Shown: positions 1 to 12,028, numbered from the stretch's first letter. The stretch: 64,000 nucleotides of DNA from Diphasiastrum complanatum (GCA_029204225.1 CM055100.1:765987-829986); one strand, 5' to 3'. The notes: generated by a model from the letters alone, not told the origin. Program-made: numbers and translations.

Positions 1-28
1 CTCCTAGCATCCCATAGCTACTAACACA

Positions 29-480
29 ATGGCCAGAAAATACATGCATGGTGATGCCTCCGCTTCATCTAGCCCTCCCCCCACACGACAACGCACTAAC
101 CCCCAACCACGTTCTAATACCGCTTCTTCTACTTCCACTACCACTCTCACAACACAACCATCCACTGCTGTCACCACTTCTGCTTCTATCGCTCTGCTCC
201 CTCCACCTTCATCCGTTGTTCTCACTTCCTCCGTACCTTCCATTTCCATCTCTTCTTCCATCCCTCCTCCCACTTCCATCCCATTTGCACAAATAAACCC
301 AAAGGACTTGCAAATCTCTCCATTGGATGAGCCTCTTTGATAATTCTTCTCCGACACACGCTTCTATTCTTGACACCACCCTGAAATCTCCTTCCATCTG
401 CCTTGTCCACTCTACTTTCCAAGATATCTTGGCTATGGCCACCACCCAAACTTCTCTCTTTCTCAATGGCCAGTTCGTGG
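29..480 (+). other. Unassigned Ser/Thr/Pro-rich open stretch
   Basis: A reading frame from 29 to 340 encodes about 103 residues dominated by Ser, Thr and Pro after a short basic start (MARKYMHG). A second frame stays open through about 330-500 and could continue it after a frameshift. I recognise no domain, and the composition fits a disordered gag amino-terminus or a chance open frame in C-rich sequence. The opposite strand is also open over 209-466, so neither strand can be preferred. No promoter, splice site or family match was seen. Confidence 0.15.
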
Positions 481-639
481 CCGTGTGTGGCTGTTTGTAG
501 GCATCTTCGCCCAGTTGGGGTGCCCAGCTAGGGCGCCCCGCTGTACTCTTTTATAGCTCCCAAAAAGTCCACCTACAAGCGGATGTTTGGTTGACCATGA
601 TGCGATGATGCTTCTTCTTAAATTTTTTCAGATCTGTTC

Positions 640-1147
640 AAGCTAGCTTGATGACAGGTATTGTCGGCTGCTCGGCTTCTGTAGCTATAGCTGCAAGTTC
701 TGTAGAAGAAACATTATCGTTGGAAGATTCCATGCTATGTAAAATAGGATGAAATGACATAGCATCGTTTATCGATGGTTGGTTAAAATTATAGTATATA
801 TGTTCTCTTGAAATATTACATCCCTAGAGACAGATACTACATTGGTAGATTGGTCATAAACTTTATAAGCTTTATGCTCATCAGGATAGCCAATGAAAAT
901 ACATTCACATTTTCCTATGATCCAGCTTCTTCCTAAGCTGTTTAGGAATGTGAACAAAACATATACAACCAAAGATTTTTAAATGGCTGATACTAGGCTT
1001 GTGCCCATGCCAAACTTTATGAGGAGTTTTGTTGTTGACAGCTTTGGTGCTGGATCTGTTTTGCACGTAACAGGCTGTGGCAATAGCTTCTGCCCAGAAC
1101 TTCGCAGGTAGGTGTGCTTGATGTAGCATTGATCTGACTGATTTTGA
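640..1147 (-). pseudogene. Copia integrase C-terminal fragment
   Basis: Minus-strand translation gives the C-terminal half of a Ty1/copia integrase. From about 1145 it reads SVRSMLHQAHLPAKFWAEA, then the ACYVQNRS and LKIFGC blocks, then after a frameshift near 950 CIFIGYPDEHKAYKVYD and VSVSRDVIFQE. These blocks are diagnostic of copia integrase downstream of the catalytic core. The core itself (H2C2 finger and D,D35E residues) is absent, because the fragment joins directly to an unrelated Copia gag at about 1147. Linker-like acidic and Ser/Thr-rich sequence continues to about 640. The fragment cannot be functional. Family assignment is secure, boundaries approximate. Confidence 0.75.
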
Positions 1148-1363
1148 GAAGCTCATTGGTAACATTCATCTTTATCATGTGTAGAGCCTTCTTGGCCCTC
1201 TTGTCATACCTCACTTGATCTTGTTGTGGTGTTGGTCTCTCCTCAAAACCTACAACAATATCCAAAACATCAGTCATCTCAAGAAGTGACTCCATCCTCA
1301 ATGAGTAGTTACTTGAGGTAAGCATATCACTAACTTCCAACATGACTCCAATTGAGGGTGCCA
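1147..1363 (-). pseudogene. Copia family-A gag N-terminal fragment
   Basis: The start codon at 1363 opens a copia Gag amino-terminus (MAPSIGVMLEVSDMLTSSNY) that matches residue for residue, apart from point changes and one short deletion, the first ~72 residues of the Gag starting at 27690. The match stops after NVTNELLK, where the frame runs into integrase sequence of another Copia family. The gag sits downstream of a family-A leader and LTR (1364-2615), so the 5' end of the element is in place on the minus strand and the rest was lost by deletion or ectopic recombination. A copia capsid domain of this kind normally continues ~180 residues further. Confidence 0.8.
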
Positions 1364-1954
1364 TGTAGAAATGACTTGATTTTCTTTTTCAACCTGTTTC
1401 AATGCACAAAGCACTCCTTTGAACAACAACAAATGTTTTCAAAAGAAATCACCAAGATTTGAAACTATCTCAAAAATTCTCTTCTAGAACTTATATCAAG
1501 AAAATCAACACATAGAATCATGGAATCTTGATCAACCTATGATCTATCCTCAATCTAATGACTTTTGCCACTTCCTAATATTGAAACACACTCAAATGAA
1601 GTCTAGCAACCTCACTATCTAGAGATCCAATCAAAATTATGATCTTGACAAAATCACAAAAAAATTGACTATTCCAAATCTAAATGCAAATGCTGAAAAT
1701 TTAATATGCAATCTAATAGCCACCAGTAAGGCTGATCCAATGATCCAAAAATCGGCCAAATCCAGTATGTGAAGTCAAAAATTTGAATTGATCAAGTTTG
1801 CAAACCTATATAGGATTTTGATCTACAAAAGATCCAACCTATGAAAGCAAAAAACTCAATTTTGGTGTAGAATCCCCTCTAGCATGCTCTAGCCTTGATA
1901 TCTTCACCAAATCATTGATAGATTTGATTTCCTCCTTCATAACCTAAAACACAA
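1364..1954 (-). other. Copia family-A untranslated leader
   Basis: Non-coding leader between PBS and gag, read on the minus strand. It is alignable by eye with the leader at 27102-27689 (same blocks around the 'crossing a Copia leader' landmarks such as ATGATCTATCCTCAATCTAATG on the opposite strand, here abbreviated). No gene was seen in it. Confidence 0.6.
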
Positions 1955-1966
1955 GCTTTGATACCA
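1955..1966 (-). other. Primer binding site (initiator tRNA-Met)
   Basis: The minus strand reads TGGTATCAAAGC immediately after the LTR end. This is the copia primer binding site complementary to the 3' end of initiator tRNA-Met, with one change from TGGTATCAGAGC. Confidence 0.7.
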
Positions 1967-2615
1967 TGTGAAGGATTTCAGATCATTATGATCCAATCCA
2001 TTTGAAAGATCTTTGGTTAGAAAGAGAAATACACTACCAATCTCACCAATGTAGAAAAATCAGCATCTACATACAAAATGAGATGCAAACATTAATAGAA
2101 CTTGATCAAACTTGAATGAAATGATAGAGTATTTTTGTTGTCCATACTAAACTAGCAAGCTATTGTATTTCAAATGTGTGGATCCAAAAATAACAAATAT
2201 AGATCATTCTACACATAAAATTGCATGCAATCACAAGTATAGTGTACCAATGGATAGTAGAACCCAAGAGAACCATGTATAAGCATGAAATGAGATGGAT
2301 AAGAGAGAAGATAAATCTTTCCATGACTTACATCCTTTTATAGGAGGTCCAAACTCTATTTGGCCACTTGTCTTTCCCTCCAAAATGCTAATCCTACTAT
2401 TTTTGGGTGTAGATTCAAAGTACCCAACATTCAAATTTGAATCTACTCAAACTCGCCTTCTAACTTTCCCACACTTTCAAAAAGTGTTTATTAAAATGAC
2501 ATTTAGAATAATGAACTTTGAAAAGTCAATCTCTAAGTCTAAAAAAAAAAGTTGGCCTCAATATGTCAAATATGGAAATATAGCAAATATGATCAAACTA
2601 GTTGAATCTTTCACA
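1967..2615 (-). repeat. Copia family-A 5' LTR
   Basis: The LTR runs TGTGAAAGATTC... to ...AATCCTTCACA on the minus strand and is homologous over its full length to the LTRs at 14803-15454 and 26441-27089. It holds a TATA-like element (minus-strand TATAAAAGG near 2330). The end next to the PBS is intact. Point changes relative to the other two copies show it is old. No target-site duplication could be tested because the other end of the element is missing. Confidence 0.85.
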
Positions 2616-2639
2616 ATGGTCACCCTGTGTGTGTGTGCA

Positions 2640-3115
2640 TCTCAGCATGCGTCCGTTGGTGTTCATGAACACCAATCCATAAAGCACCTCATCGATGTGG
2701 TCCATGAACTCATATATGAGACTGAGAGTGCACCCCTCTCGGTCTACTAGGCGTAGCACATAGAAGATAGGTTATTGAACCTCTTCAAGCTGGCCTAGAA
2801 ATGGACTGCCTTTTTTGCGCAATTTTCGAACTCGTCAAATCCCTCATTGGATGCCATCCTTCGTACATGACATCGTAAGATGCATAGTCAGTCGAGAACC
2901 AGGAATATGTACGCAAAGCGAGTGGGTGCTGGCTTCTTCAGGTCTAGCCACGAGAAGGTATGGAACAATGCCAACACGCGCTTCTTCTTGGTGACGAATC
3001 TGCCCCAATCTCCTACACTACATCTTTGATTGCCTCATAGATGAACTCGGACGTGATGGCTCCACCGGCTTGAGTAGCATTCACACCTCGTAGGAAGATT
3101 GTGCCAAGCGGGCAA
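2640..3115 (-). pseudogene. hAT-type (DUF659) transposase remnant
   Basis: Minus-strand translation starts with GTIFLRGVNATQAGGAIT followed by SEFIYEAIKDVV, a stop, then EIG. This has the layout of the DUF659 block of plant hAT-like transposases (FL..VD.S, then I...L..VV.EVG). After a frameshift, APTRFAYIFLVLD and RRMASNEGFDEF resemble the later TRFA(T/S).F..L..L...M....W block. The region between the two blocks in intact families is missing, and several stops are present. No terminal inverted repeats or 8-bp duplication were recognised. Family call is from motif order, so confidence is moderate. Confidence 0.5.
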
Positions 3116-5159
<2,044 letters not shown>

Positions 5160-5467
5160 CAAGAAGAGTAAAACTTAGGATTGTAGTCACCTTCCTTTAT
5201 ATAGAGTTTTCAGTACATCTTGTTGCACTGGGTGCTTAATAATGCTCACCGTTAGATCGAATCCCTATAATGTGCACTGATCATAGCCATTTATGAAAAC
5301 CAAGTTTCCCACCAAAAGACTATAATTTAAAAAAATTTCTTAGGGGGTCATATTACTAAGCTCAACAAGGTAAGGCATTATTGTTGGTTTAGTACCATAA
5401 GGAAAAAAAACCTTTTTATGATGTTTCGAAGAGACAAATAAAACATAGTAACCATATAGTAGAGTCC

Positions 5468-5469
<2 letters not shown>

Positions 5470-5562
<93 letters not shown>
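5470..5562. repeat. (GA)n microsatellite at the 3' side of a Penelope-like fragment
   Basis: About 93 bp of GA repeat. On the minus strand it reads ...GGTTGGTGGGCTCTCTC(TC)nATGGA..., the same junctions seen around the tract at 56250-56421. It lies ~170 bp downstream of the Penelope-like RT fragment read on the minus strand. Confidence 0.95.
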
Positions 5563-5565
<3 letters not shown>

Positions 5566-5734
5566 ACCAACCGTACCCACATTTAGCAAGATATCTCAAG
5601 GGGCAGTTAGCACCCCTAAGATGGAGTGCTAACTGCCCACAAAGAGAAAATCAGCATTTTTTGGTAGAGTAAACATCAGTCCAGGGAAATATTGTGTAAG
5701 AATATTTTGTTGATGATCCCGTACAGTCTTCCTT

Positions 5735-6196
5735 TCATAAAGTCATTTCTTTGAAATGCCATAGCAATGTCATTGACTTCATTAGTAAAAGTAGTTTGTT
5801 CGTTACAACAATACATTGCAACGATGATCTATGCAATGATAACTTTATAAGAGTTAAAGATCGGTCTATTGGATGCCAGGTGTATGAACTGAAAAAAGAG
5901 AAATGTAGCTCCTTTCTTTCATCAAACTTTTTCATATAAAAAACGCCAGACTCAAAATCAAAGGTAGTAGTAATATTCAAAAAGTTAACCGTATTGTCAT
6001 TAGACTTCTCATTTTTTATGGTCAGGTACTCCAGAGGATAAATCCATTTAGCATTATCAAAGGCACGAAAATGTTCTTTATCCAAAAATAAAAGTGCATC
6101 CGGATTATTAATAAAACATATGTCATCTATATACTGAAAGATATTCTTGAATGCCTGTAAGTACTCAATTTTACCAAGTCTGGCAAGCATTTTCAT
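5735..6196 (-). pseudogene. Penelope-like reverse transcriptase fragment
   Basis: The 153-residue frame begins just upstream of the RT catalytic motif, FQYIDDICFINNPDA (YIDD-type active site). It continues through WIYPLEYLTIKNE, FLNITTTFDF, the basic KKFDERKEL block and a helical tail with RSSLQCIVVTN. That order (YxDD, 'YP..L', 'FLD.....', 'K.YDKRD.F', 'S...RF....SN') is what I know from Penelope-like/Coprina-type RTs rather than from copia, gypsy or LINE RTs. The RT fingers and any GIY-YIG endonuclease are missing. A homologous fragment lies at 55300-55920 on the plus strand. Assignment rests on motif order and needs a profile search. Confidence 0.5.
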
Positions 6197-6438
6197 AAAA
6201 TGTAATTCATAAAATGATAGGTACCAGTTACACTAAGTAGGAAAACATGCAAAGCCCAAGGGTATATCACAAACTTGTCTCCAAGCTTTGTTTCCAAGTA
6301 TCACAATGCAATGGTCAATCAGTAAATCATTCCATTGGCAGAGTAGTAATTTGTCAATATGAGTCCATTCTTCAGTTGGTTTGTTTACCCACTTTCATTT
6401 ACACTCCTCATGATTTGAGCCTTGATGGTTGCATTTGG

Positions 6439-6450
6439 GCTCTGATACCA
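6439..6450 (-). other. Primer binding site (initiator tRNA-Met)
   Basis: The minus strand reads TGGTATCAGAGC, a perfect copia-type primer binding site directly after the LTR end at 6451. The internal region that should follow (below 6439) has no recognisable gag. Confidence 0.65.
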
Positions 6451-6960
6451 TGTTAAAATCAAAGGTTATGAACCTTATTTGGATACTAAAACCTTGAAAA
6501 AGCATCAAAGGTTTCACTTATATCTAATAGATAGAAAACTAGCACACAATTCAACCTATTTTGCATCTAATTGGCAAGAGCTTTTGAACACCACAATAAA
6601 ACTAGAAATAATTGATCTTCGCATCCTGTCACACACGTGGAAAGTATAATACTTTGTTCAGATTCAGATCTATTCATTAGACACAAAAAATATCACATTC
6701 ATCATTCATCAATTCCTCATTAAAGAGCAAACTTTCCAAAATCACCATCTCTTGATAATCTCTCAAAGTATGTACAAATTGAGCTCTCAATCCATATCAA
6801 ATGATCTCGGATATGAGATTAGATAGAGTTCCATTAGGGTAGACCCTAAACCCCTGGCTATCAAAGCCTTAGATTATGCATAATTACCCTCTTGGTGGCT
6901 CGAGTCAACTATCTTATAAAAGTAGGTGGCCGCCCTCATAAAAAATCCCTATCATCTAGG
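6451..6960 (-). repeat. Copia LTR (minus strand), outer end uncertain
   Basis: The terminal TG...CA end next to the PBS is at 6451 (plus strand TGTTAAAATC). A TATA-like element (TTTTATAAGA on the minus strand) lies near 6920, which suits an LTR promoter. The outer boundary was not found because no second copy exists in the window; 6960 is an estimate. Confidence 0.45.
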
Positions 6961-6966
6961 AACACC

Positions 6967-7165
6967 ATGATATAATTCACTTTAGAAAAATATTTATTTA
7001 ACTAATTCCATTTCATTATGAACATGCAAAAAAAAAAAAGACCTCATTATAATATAATTCACTTTAGAAAAAAAAAATATATAGCCTAATGACAATATAA
7101 TTCACTTTAGAAATATATTTATTTAACTAATTTCATGTCATTATCAACATGCAAAAAACAAAACA
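6967..7165. repeat. Triplicated ~70-bp AT-rich segment
   Basis: The block ATATAATTCACTTTAGAAA recurs at about 6971, 7053 and 7092. The first and third copies continue in parallel through TTTATTTAACTAATT and AACATGCAAAAAA; the middle copy is truncated. No coding potential. Confidence 0.75.
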
Positions 7166-7172
7166 AAAAAAT

Positions 7173-7535
7173 GCGTGGATAATCCACGTAGAAGATATCC
7201 ATGCGTGGATATCTTTAACTTCTGGTCTGGTCTGATGAACAAACTGAAATTTGCGTGGATTATCCACGCCAAAACTGCTTTCCGGTGCCGCCAACCTTCC
7301 CTCCCAAACAGTTGCTAGAATTTTCAAAATTCAATTTTGCATGGATTATCCATGCGTGGATAGGATAATCCACGCGCATAAATGTTTCGGGGCCGTGTCA
7401 AAAAAACACAAGTGAACTGGCTGGAGGCGTGTTCAAAATTTTTTTGGCACGGATAATCCATGCGTGGATGTTCCACGCAAACAAAATTTTGGAAAAACTA
7501 AGTGTCGGGTCTCGCGTGGATACTCTGAGTGGATA
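7173..7535. repeat. Cluster of GCGTGGAT palindromes
   Basis: At least six near-perfect palindromes of the form GCGTGGATWATCCACGC lie within ~360 bp: 7173-7188, 7203-7210 (half), 7253-7269 (perfect apart from the centre), 7339-7355 (GCATGGAT variant), 7354-7375 (spaced), 7447-7463 and 7462-7478, plus a half site at 7514. Between them the sequence is unrelated, so this is not a simple tandem array. The cluster abuts the broken end of a Gypsy RT frame at ~7535. Confidence 0.85.
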
Positions 7536-8602
7536 AACATAGAGTTTTCTAGTTGTGTCTGGAGCTCTTTCTTTATCAGATCCACAACATTAGGATTACA
7601 TCGATAGAACTTTGTAACCTTTGGAACTGCATCAGGTACTAAAGGTATGGTATGTTCAATAATTGACGTCGGAATACCCTTCAGATCTTGATAAGTCCAT
7701 GCAAAGCAATCTTGATACTTAATAAGTAACGTTCGGAGTGCTTGATATTGTTCAAGATTAAGTTGTGATCCAACTTGTACAATCTTTTCTGGTTCTCCGG
7801 GTTTAGCAAGATTCATAGCCTGTGTCCTAACTGGGCCATCATAACCATCTTTCGATTCTGGCACCTATTCTTCGGGTTCACGATGTGCTTTGGGTAACAT
7901 GATAACCACATCATCCAGTGTATAACGTTTAAAATATTCGGGCATATCATGCTGGCTACATCTGCTTGTTCTTTATCAAAAGGACTTGTCTTGGATCTCC
8001 GCTTAGCCAGGAACTCTGACTTGTAGAATCATCCTTGACTTTTTCTTTTCCTTTATCCAGTAAGAGTGGCACATTCTTTGAATCAATCTTTTGAGAAGAA
8101 TTTTTCCATTTCAGAATCGTATAATAAGGTTGCTTGGCTTGTTTCTTCATCATTGATCCTGTGATCCAGTCTTCTTTCAATATTACTGCTTTTGGCGGTT
8201 TTGTTGCTAGTTCATCAAGAATGTTACGTACTCCAAATCTGGTTGGATCCATATGATTTAGAATCTGCTCATCAGTAAGTTATGCATTGTCATCATAAGT
8301 CAAGGCATGACTCATAGGAATGAGATCATCTTCCCTCGGATCTAGTATAGGTTTCGTTGATATCCAAGCTACATTCAGCACATTCAATGGAAAAGTGATC
8401 AGTGTATCCAAGGTTTGATCCAATAATGAAATCTCGCTCGAATATGACTGATTATCTTGTTGACACATATATCTTGTTGTGCAGTCAATCATTGCAAGAG
8501 CTTCATTCCAGTTGACAGTATCAGTTTGAAATTCGTAATGAGCTCCCAAATTTTTCTCTGGTCGGTCACAAGTATGATCCGTTGTTGCTGAATTTCTATT
8601 TC
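7536..8602 (-). pseudogene. Gypsy pol fragment (protease-RT linker and RT start)
   Basis: Three successive minus-strand frames (8602-8280, 8252-7956, 7864-7536) encode a degenerate Ty3/gypsy Pol segment. The most diagnostic part is near 7700-7560: CFAWTYQDLKGIPTSIIEHT followed by IPLVPDAVPKVTKFYRCNP and VVDLIKKELQ, the conserved entry to gypsy RT (FAWsy.Dm.GI....v.H.L......PV.QK.RR..P). The upstream frames hold a charged linker with KEDWITGSMM. Sequence after about 7535 no longer matches RT and enters the palindrome cluster. At 8602 the fragment joins Copia RNase H. Several stops exclude function. Confidence 0.65.
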
Positions 8603-8605
8603 TAC

Positions 8606-9190
8606 ACAAGATCTCTGATATGATGGTACTTGAGTTGAATATGCTTTGTCTTGGAATCAAAGACAAGATCTTGAGTCATGGAGATTGCATTGGTATTATC
8701 CATATACATGACAATAGATTCTGCTTGTTGCTCTCCTACCTCGTTCAACAGTTGTCTCAGCCACACGATCTCGTTTGAATTCTTTGAAGCAACTACATAT
8801 TCAGCTTTGCATGAGGATTGTGCGACAAGAGTTTGCTTTTTGCAAACCCAACTTACTGGCCCTCCACATATTATGAAGCATCCGCTAGTGACAGATTTGT
8901 TGCCATTCCTCGAACTTGCCCAGGTAGCATCGTTGTATGCCATCGTTGGATTCATCTGGCTTTGAATACATAATGCCAAAGTCCATGGTGTGTTTGAGAT
9001 ATCGTAAGATTCTCTTTGCCAGCTCCTAATGTTGCCTCCCTGGAATGTTAGAAATTATGCTAAAGCATAAACAGGAAATGCCAAGTCTGGCTGAGTACAT
9101 ATAGTTAGATACATTAGAGCTCCGATCAGATTTCAAAAGGGTGTATTACTCATTTCGAACTCTTCCTGCTCAGTCTTTGGGACAGTCTTC
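8606..9190 (-). pseudogene. Copia RT/RNase H fragment
   Basis: Minus-strand translation from about 9190 gives ELAKRILRYLKHTMDFGI, then after a frameshift YNDATWASSRNGNKSVTS, GGPVSWVCKKQTLVAQSS, KAEYVVASKNSNEIVWLRQL, MYMDNTNAISMTQD and KTKHIQLKYHHIRD. These are the ordered blocks of Ty1/copia RNase H (D.DWA....RKS.SG, SWKSKKQ..VA.SS.EAEY, W.R.LL, DN..A.....N.....R.KHI....H..R). The usual E of EAEY is K here, a damaged catalytic residue. The fragment is cut off before the C-terminus, where Gypsy sequence starts. Confidence 0.7.
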
Positions 9191-9309
9191 TTCTGATAGT
9201 TTTACTCCTAATGCAATAGGAGTTTATTTTCCTTTAAATTCTAGCATTGCATAGTCTACCAGAATTTTATAGGCGTAACTTTGCTGAGAAAGTTTTATGT
9301 TGCTAGTCA

Positions 9310-9928
9310 TTTTATTTCTAGCAATTTCTATTAGACAACATCTTTCGTGCCTCATCTCTTGTCTCAGGCATGACATTCCCTTCTGGGAGAATTTTGTTTT
9401 TCAATAGTCTGTACATGACAAAAGAAGTCATTGTAAAAAAAATATCACTCGATGTCCAAATTGTAAATTTTGTTTCAAAGCAAAAATGACAAGTAGATGA
9501 AAAAAAATTTACTCAAATAATGATGTGAGGCTTTGGTCACTCCATCTATGTTTGGCTTGAAGATTTAATAGAAGTAGAGAAGTCGCCAGACGAGATGTCT
9601 TTGCTCTAGGATACAATGCGGTCTTTGATTCTTCTCGCAATTTCTTTTCTTCTTTAAACAAAAGTGCCTCCTCATCTTGTTCATTGTGTCTAGTTGCAAT
9701 ATTGTTCTCGTACATATCATCCAGCATGTCTCCCATGACTTCAAATTCATCATTCATTGGAAGCTCATTTTCATCGTTGGAACTTGTTTGCGAAGAAGTA
9801 GATCTAGATGAGCTAGATTCAGATGCATTAGTCTCTTGATTAATGTGCTCATCAATTTCCATCATCTCTTTTAAGCCTTGACGTAGACGACGAGGTAATT
9901 GCTTTATATCTGGACCGTTGTATTGCAT
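9310..9928 (-). pseudogene. CACTA (En/Spm) TNP2-type transposase N-terminal remnant
   Basis: The 139-residue minus-strand frame starts at 9928 and has an acidic, Ser-rich front half. It then reads ALYPRAKTSRLATSLLLLNL followed by QAKHRWSDQSLTSLFE. The LYPG..K.S.L......LK....WSDKSFT.LL layout is the hallmark of the N-terminal region of plant TNP2 transposases. Beyond the frame end (9509), after frameshifts, about 9420-9330 reads LLKNKILPEGN and MPETRDEARKML, which continues the TNP2 pattern (LLK..LPEGN.LP.S..EAKK.L). The catalytic domain is absent and no CACTA terminal repeats were found. Confidence 0.6.
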
Positions 9929-9989
9929 TCATCGTCTACGTCGACCATTACGAGGATTATTGTCTCCAACACTAAATGAGGATGAAGAA

Positions 9990-10095
9990 TCCTATATATC
10001 AAAATAACAAGACGTAGGTTGAAACAATTCTTGATAAACATTTCCTCCCAATACTTGATAAATCTAAATGTTGCATATGAATATAAATTACCTCT
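9990..10095 (-). repeat. Partial duplicate of the SET-like ORF 3' end
   Basis: This block repeats, with divergence, the 3' end of the ORF at 10314-10751: minus-strand ATFRFIKYWEEMFIKNCFN here versus ATRSIKFREEMFIKYSFN there. The nucleotide similarity covers about 100 bp (plus strand around 10320-10430 versus 9990-10095). Confidence 0.6.
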
Positions 10096-10313
10096 TGCTT
10101 TAAAAAGTATGAACATACCAATGTATCTATTAGACAGATTTGTCTTTTCAACTTGTTACCATTCAATGAACTCAAAGACAAATAATGCTCCTAACATTAA
10201 TCTAGGCAAATGATGAATAATGCTCCTAACATTTGACATATTTAATGATACAAACCAAATACAATCAAGATGCATGGATTATACATCTCTACATATCAAC
10301 AAAATTTAAATCT

Positions 10314-10751
10314 TCACATTTGACTTATTGTCTTTTGCAAACATTTGGGTAGAGGACGGTTGAAACTATACTTTATGAACATTTCCTCTCTAAACTTGAT
10401 AGATCTAGTGGCACAGACCATTACATAAGTGCCCTTTACATTCCTAGTAAAATATTCTTTTTTTCCATTGGTGCATTCTTCAAAATCACAATTCGTCAAT
10501 AGAGGGTGGCCAATGGAACTATTTATATATGCAGCAATGTTTCCATGCACATCTGGATGTCCATCAATGTATGTACGATTTGCCCTTGAGATGTTGCCTC
10601 CTTGCATGTGTTGCTCCTCTAAAGAACAAGCATTTGAATTCAAGCCATATACTTGCATCCTCCATTGGTGACGACCCAAAGCATGCCAATCACTCCAATT
10701 GTATTGAGGTCTCGCATATAATACCAAAAGTAATAAGCTACAATTCACCAA
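10314..10751 (-). CDS. SET-domain-like ORF, possibly exonic or transposon-borne
   Basis: A 145-residue minus-strand frame with a hydrophobic start, then RTYIDGHPDVHGNIAAYINS, LLTNCDFEEC, and a C-terminal TYVMVCATRSIKFREEMFI. The order GN.A.fIN, then NC, then V.A.r.I..gEE...kY resembles the end of SET methyltransferase domains (GN.ARFINHSC.PN ... a.RdI..GEEL..DY). The canonical HSC-PN core is poorly kept and the catalytic Tyr context is only partial, so activity is doubtful. It may be one exon of a larger gene or part of the neighbouring CACTA remnant. The start at 10751 is simply the first ATG. Confidence 0.35.
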   Translation of the reverse strand: MVNCSLLLLVLYARPQYNWSDWHALGRHQWRMQVYGLNSNACSLEEQHMQGGNISRANRTYIDGHPDVHGNIAAYINSSIGHPLLTNCDFEECTNGKKEYFTRNVKGTYVMVCATRSIKFREEMFIKYSFNRPLPKCLQKTISQM

Positions 10752-11706
10752 ATTTCACTAGTTAGATATGAATTATTTAGAAATATGTGATAATGTGTAA
10801 TTATAATTTATATATTAGTGATGAGATTGTCCCAAGGAGGAAAACTACTATTTAATTATAGTTTTAGTCCTATCATGAAATTTTACAATTAACTAGTTTT
10901 GTGTATTCCTAAGATAATAATAAAAAAATCACCAAAGAGTGAGTATCACAACTTGTTGTTGAGGTTATTTGGCATTGTCTTGTTTTGGCCATCACGTTTT
11001 CATATAATTTTGATTCCATCATTGTGATGATGAATATGTGTTATAGCTTAGATATTGAAAAATAAAAAGTTTTGTATTTGTCTCACGCAATATCGTTCTG
11101 TAGATATAATTAGAGTTTCTATTGCTTATATCTATCTTGTGATGCATAAACTCATTGAGTCTATGATTTCTTTTTTGTTATTCTTGTACCAAGTATTGTG
11201 TCCATCTCATCTTCTCTATATGAGTTATAGAAATAATGATGGATGTGTGGGTCATTGGGCTTGTCATTGTACTTTCATTTGGAGGAAAGGAGGCTATTTA
11301 GGACAAATGAACTATCAATTTCTAGATAATATTTGCATGACAGTTTTAATGTTTTTTTCAATATATTTTGCCAAGTAATAATAGCTCAATTTGCAATGGT
11401 ATTGTTATAGGACGAGGTTTGTAGCTCCACCCTTGTTGAATAGATAATCTAATCCCTATTGGCTATTCGAATGTTGTCTCTTACCTATATACATGACATA
11501 CCAATCTTACTCAGTTATTGAGCTTTCCATCACACAACAATACAAAACTTGTACTATATAGAATGCATTCATAACACAATAATTTTAAGAGCACCTAGAT
11601 TATATGTTGCTACACATTCAACTAACTCTTTGGTTATCATTTCTCACTTAGAAGTTTGAAGGAAAAAAGAAAACAAAAAAACTCAAATGGCTTGGTGCTT
11701 GAATGT
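10752..11706. other. Intergenic, no gene seen
   Basis: AT-rich, with stops in all frames except a 107-codon plus-strand frame (11055-11378) that has no recognisable features. Nothing else was identified. Confidence 0.4.
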
Positions 11707-11800
11707 ATTGACATATAGTACAATTGAGTAGATGATACAACATAGTTATCAAAATTGACATATAGTACAATTGAGTAGATGATACAACATAGTTATCAAA
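11707..11800. repeat. Perfect 47-bp tandem duplication
   Basis: Units 11707-11753 and 11754-11800 are identical (start ATTGACATATAGTAC). This is a recent local duplication in non-coding sequence downstream of the EG45-like gene. Confidence 0.95.
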
Positions 11801-12028
11801 AGGACCAATTGATGAATGTGAGATGTAGACATATGTAATTGTTAATGAGCATCATTTTTTCTACTCTTTACTAGGCTATTGAAGTGACTTGTTGGAGGTC
11901 ATAAGTGATACTAGCAATGTTGGTCCTTGACCACATAATTAGTAGCAACAAGAGCAATAAAAAAATATGTACATATCCATGGTTGATGCCCATGCATTTG
12001 TGGCTGAAGAGGAGACCTCACATTCTCA

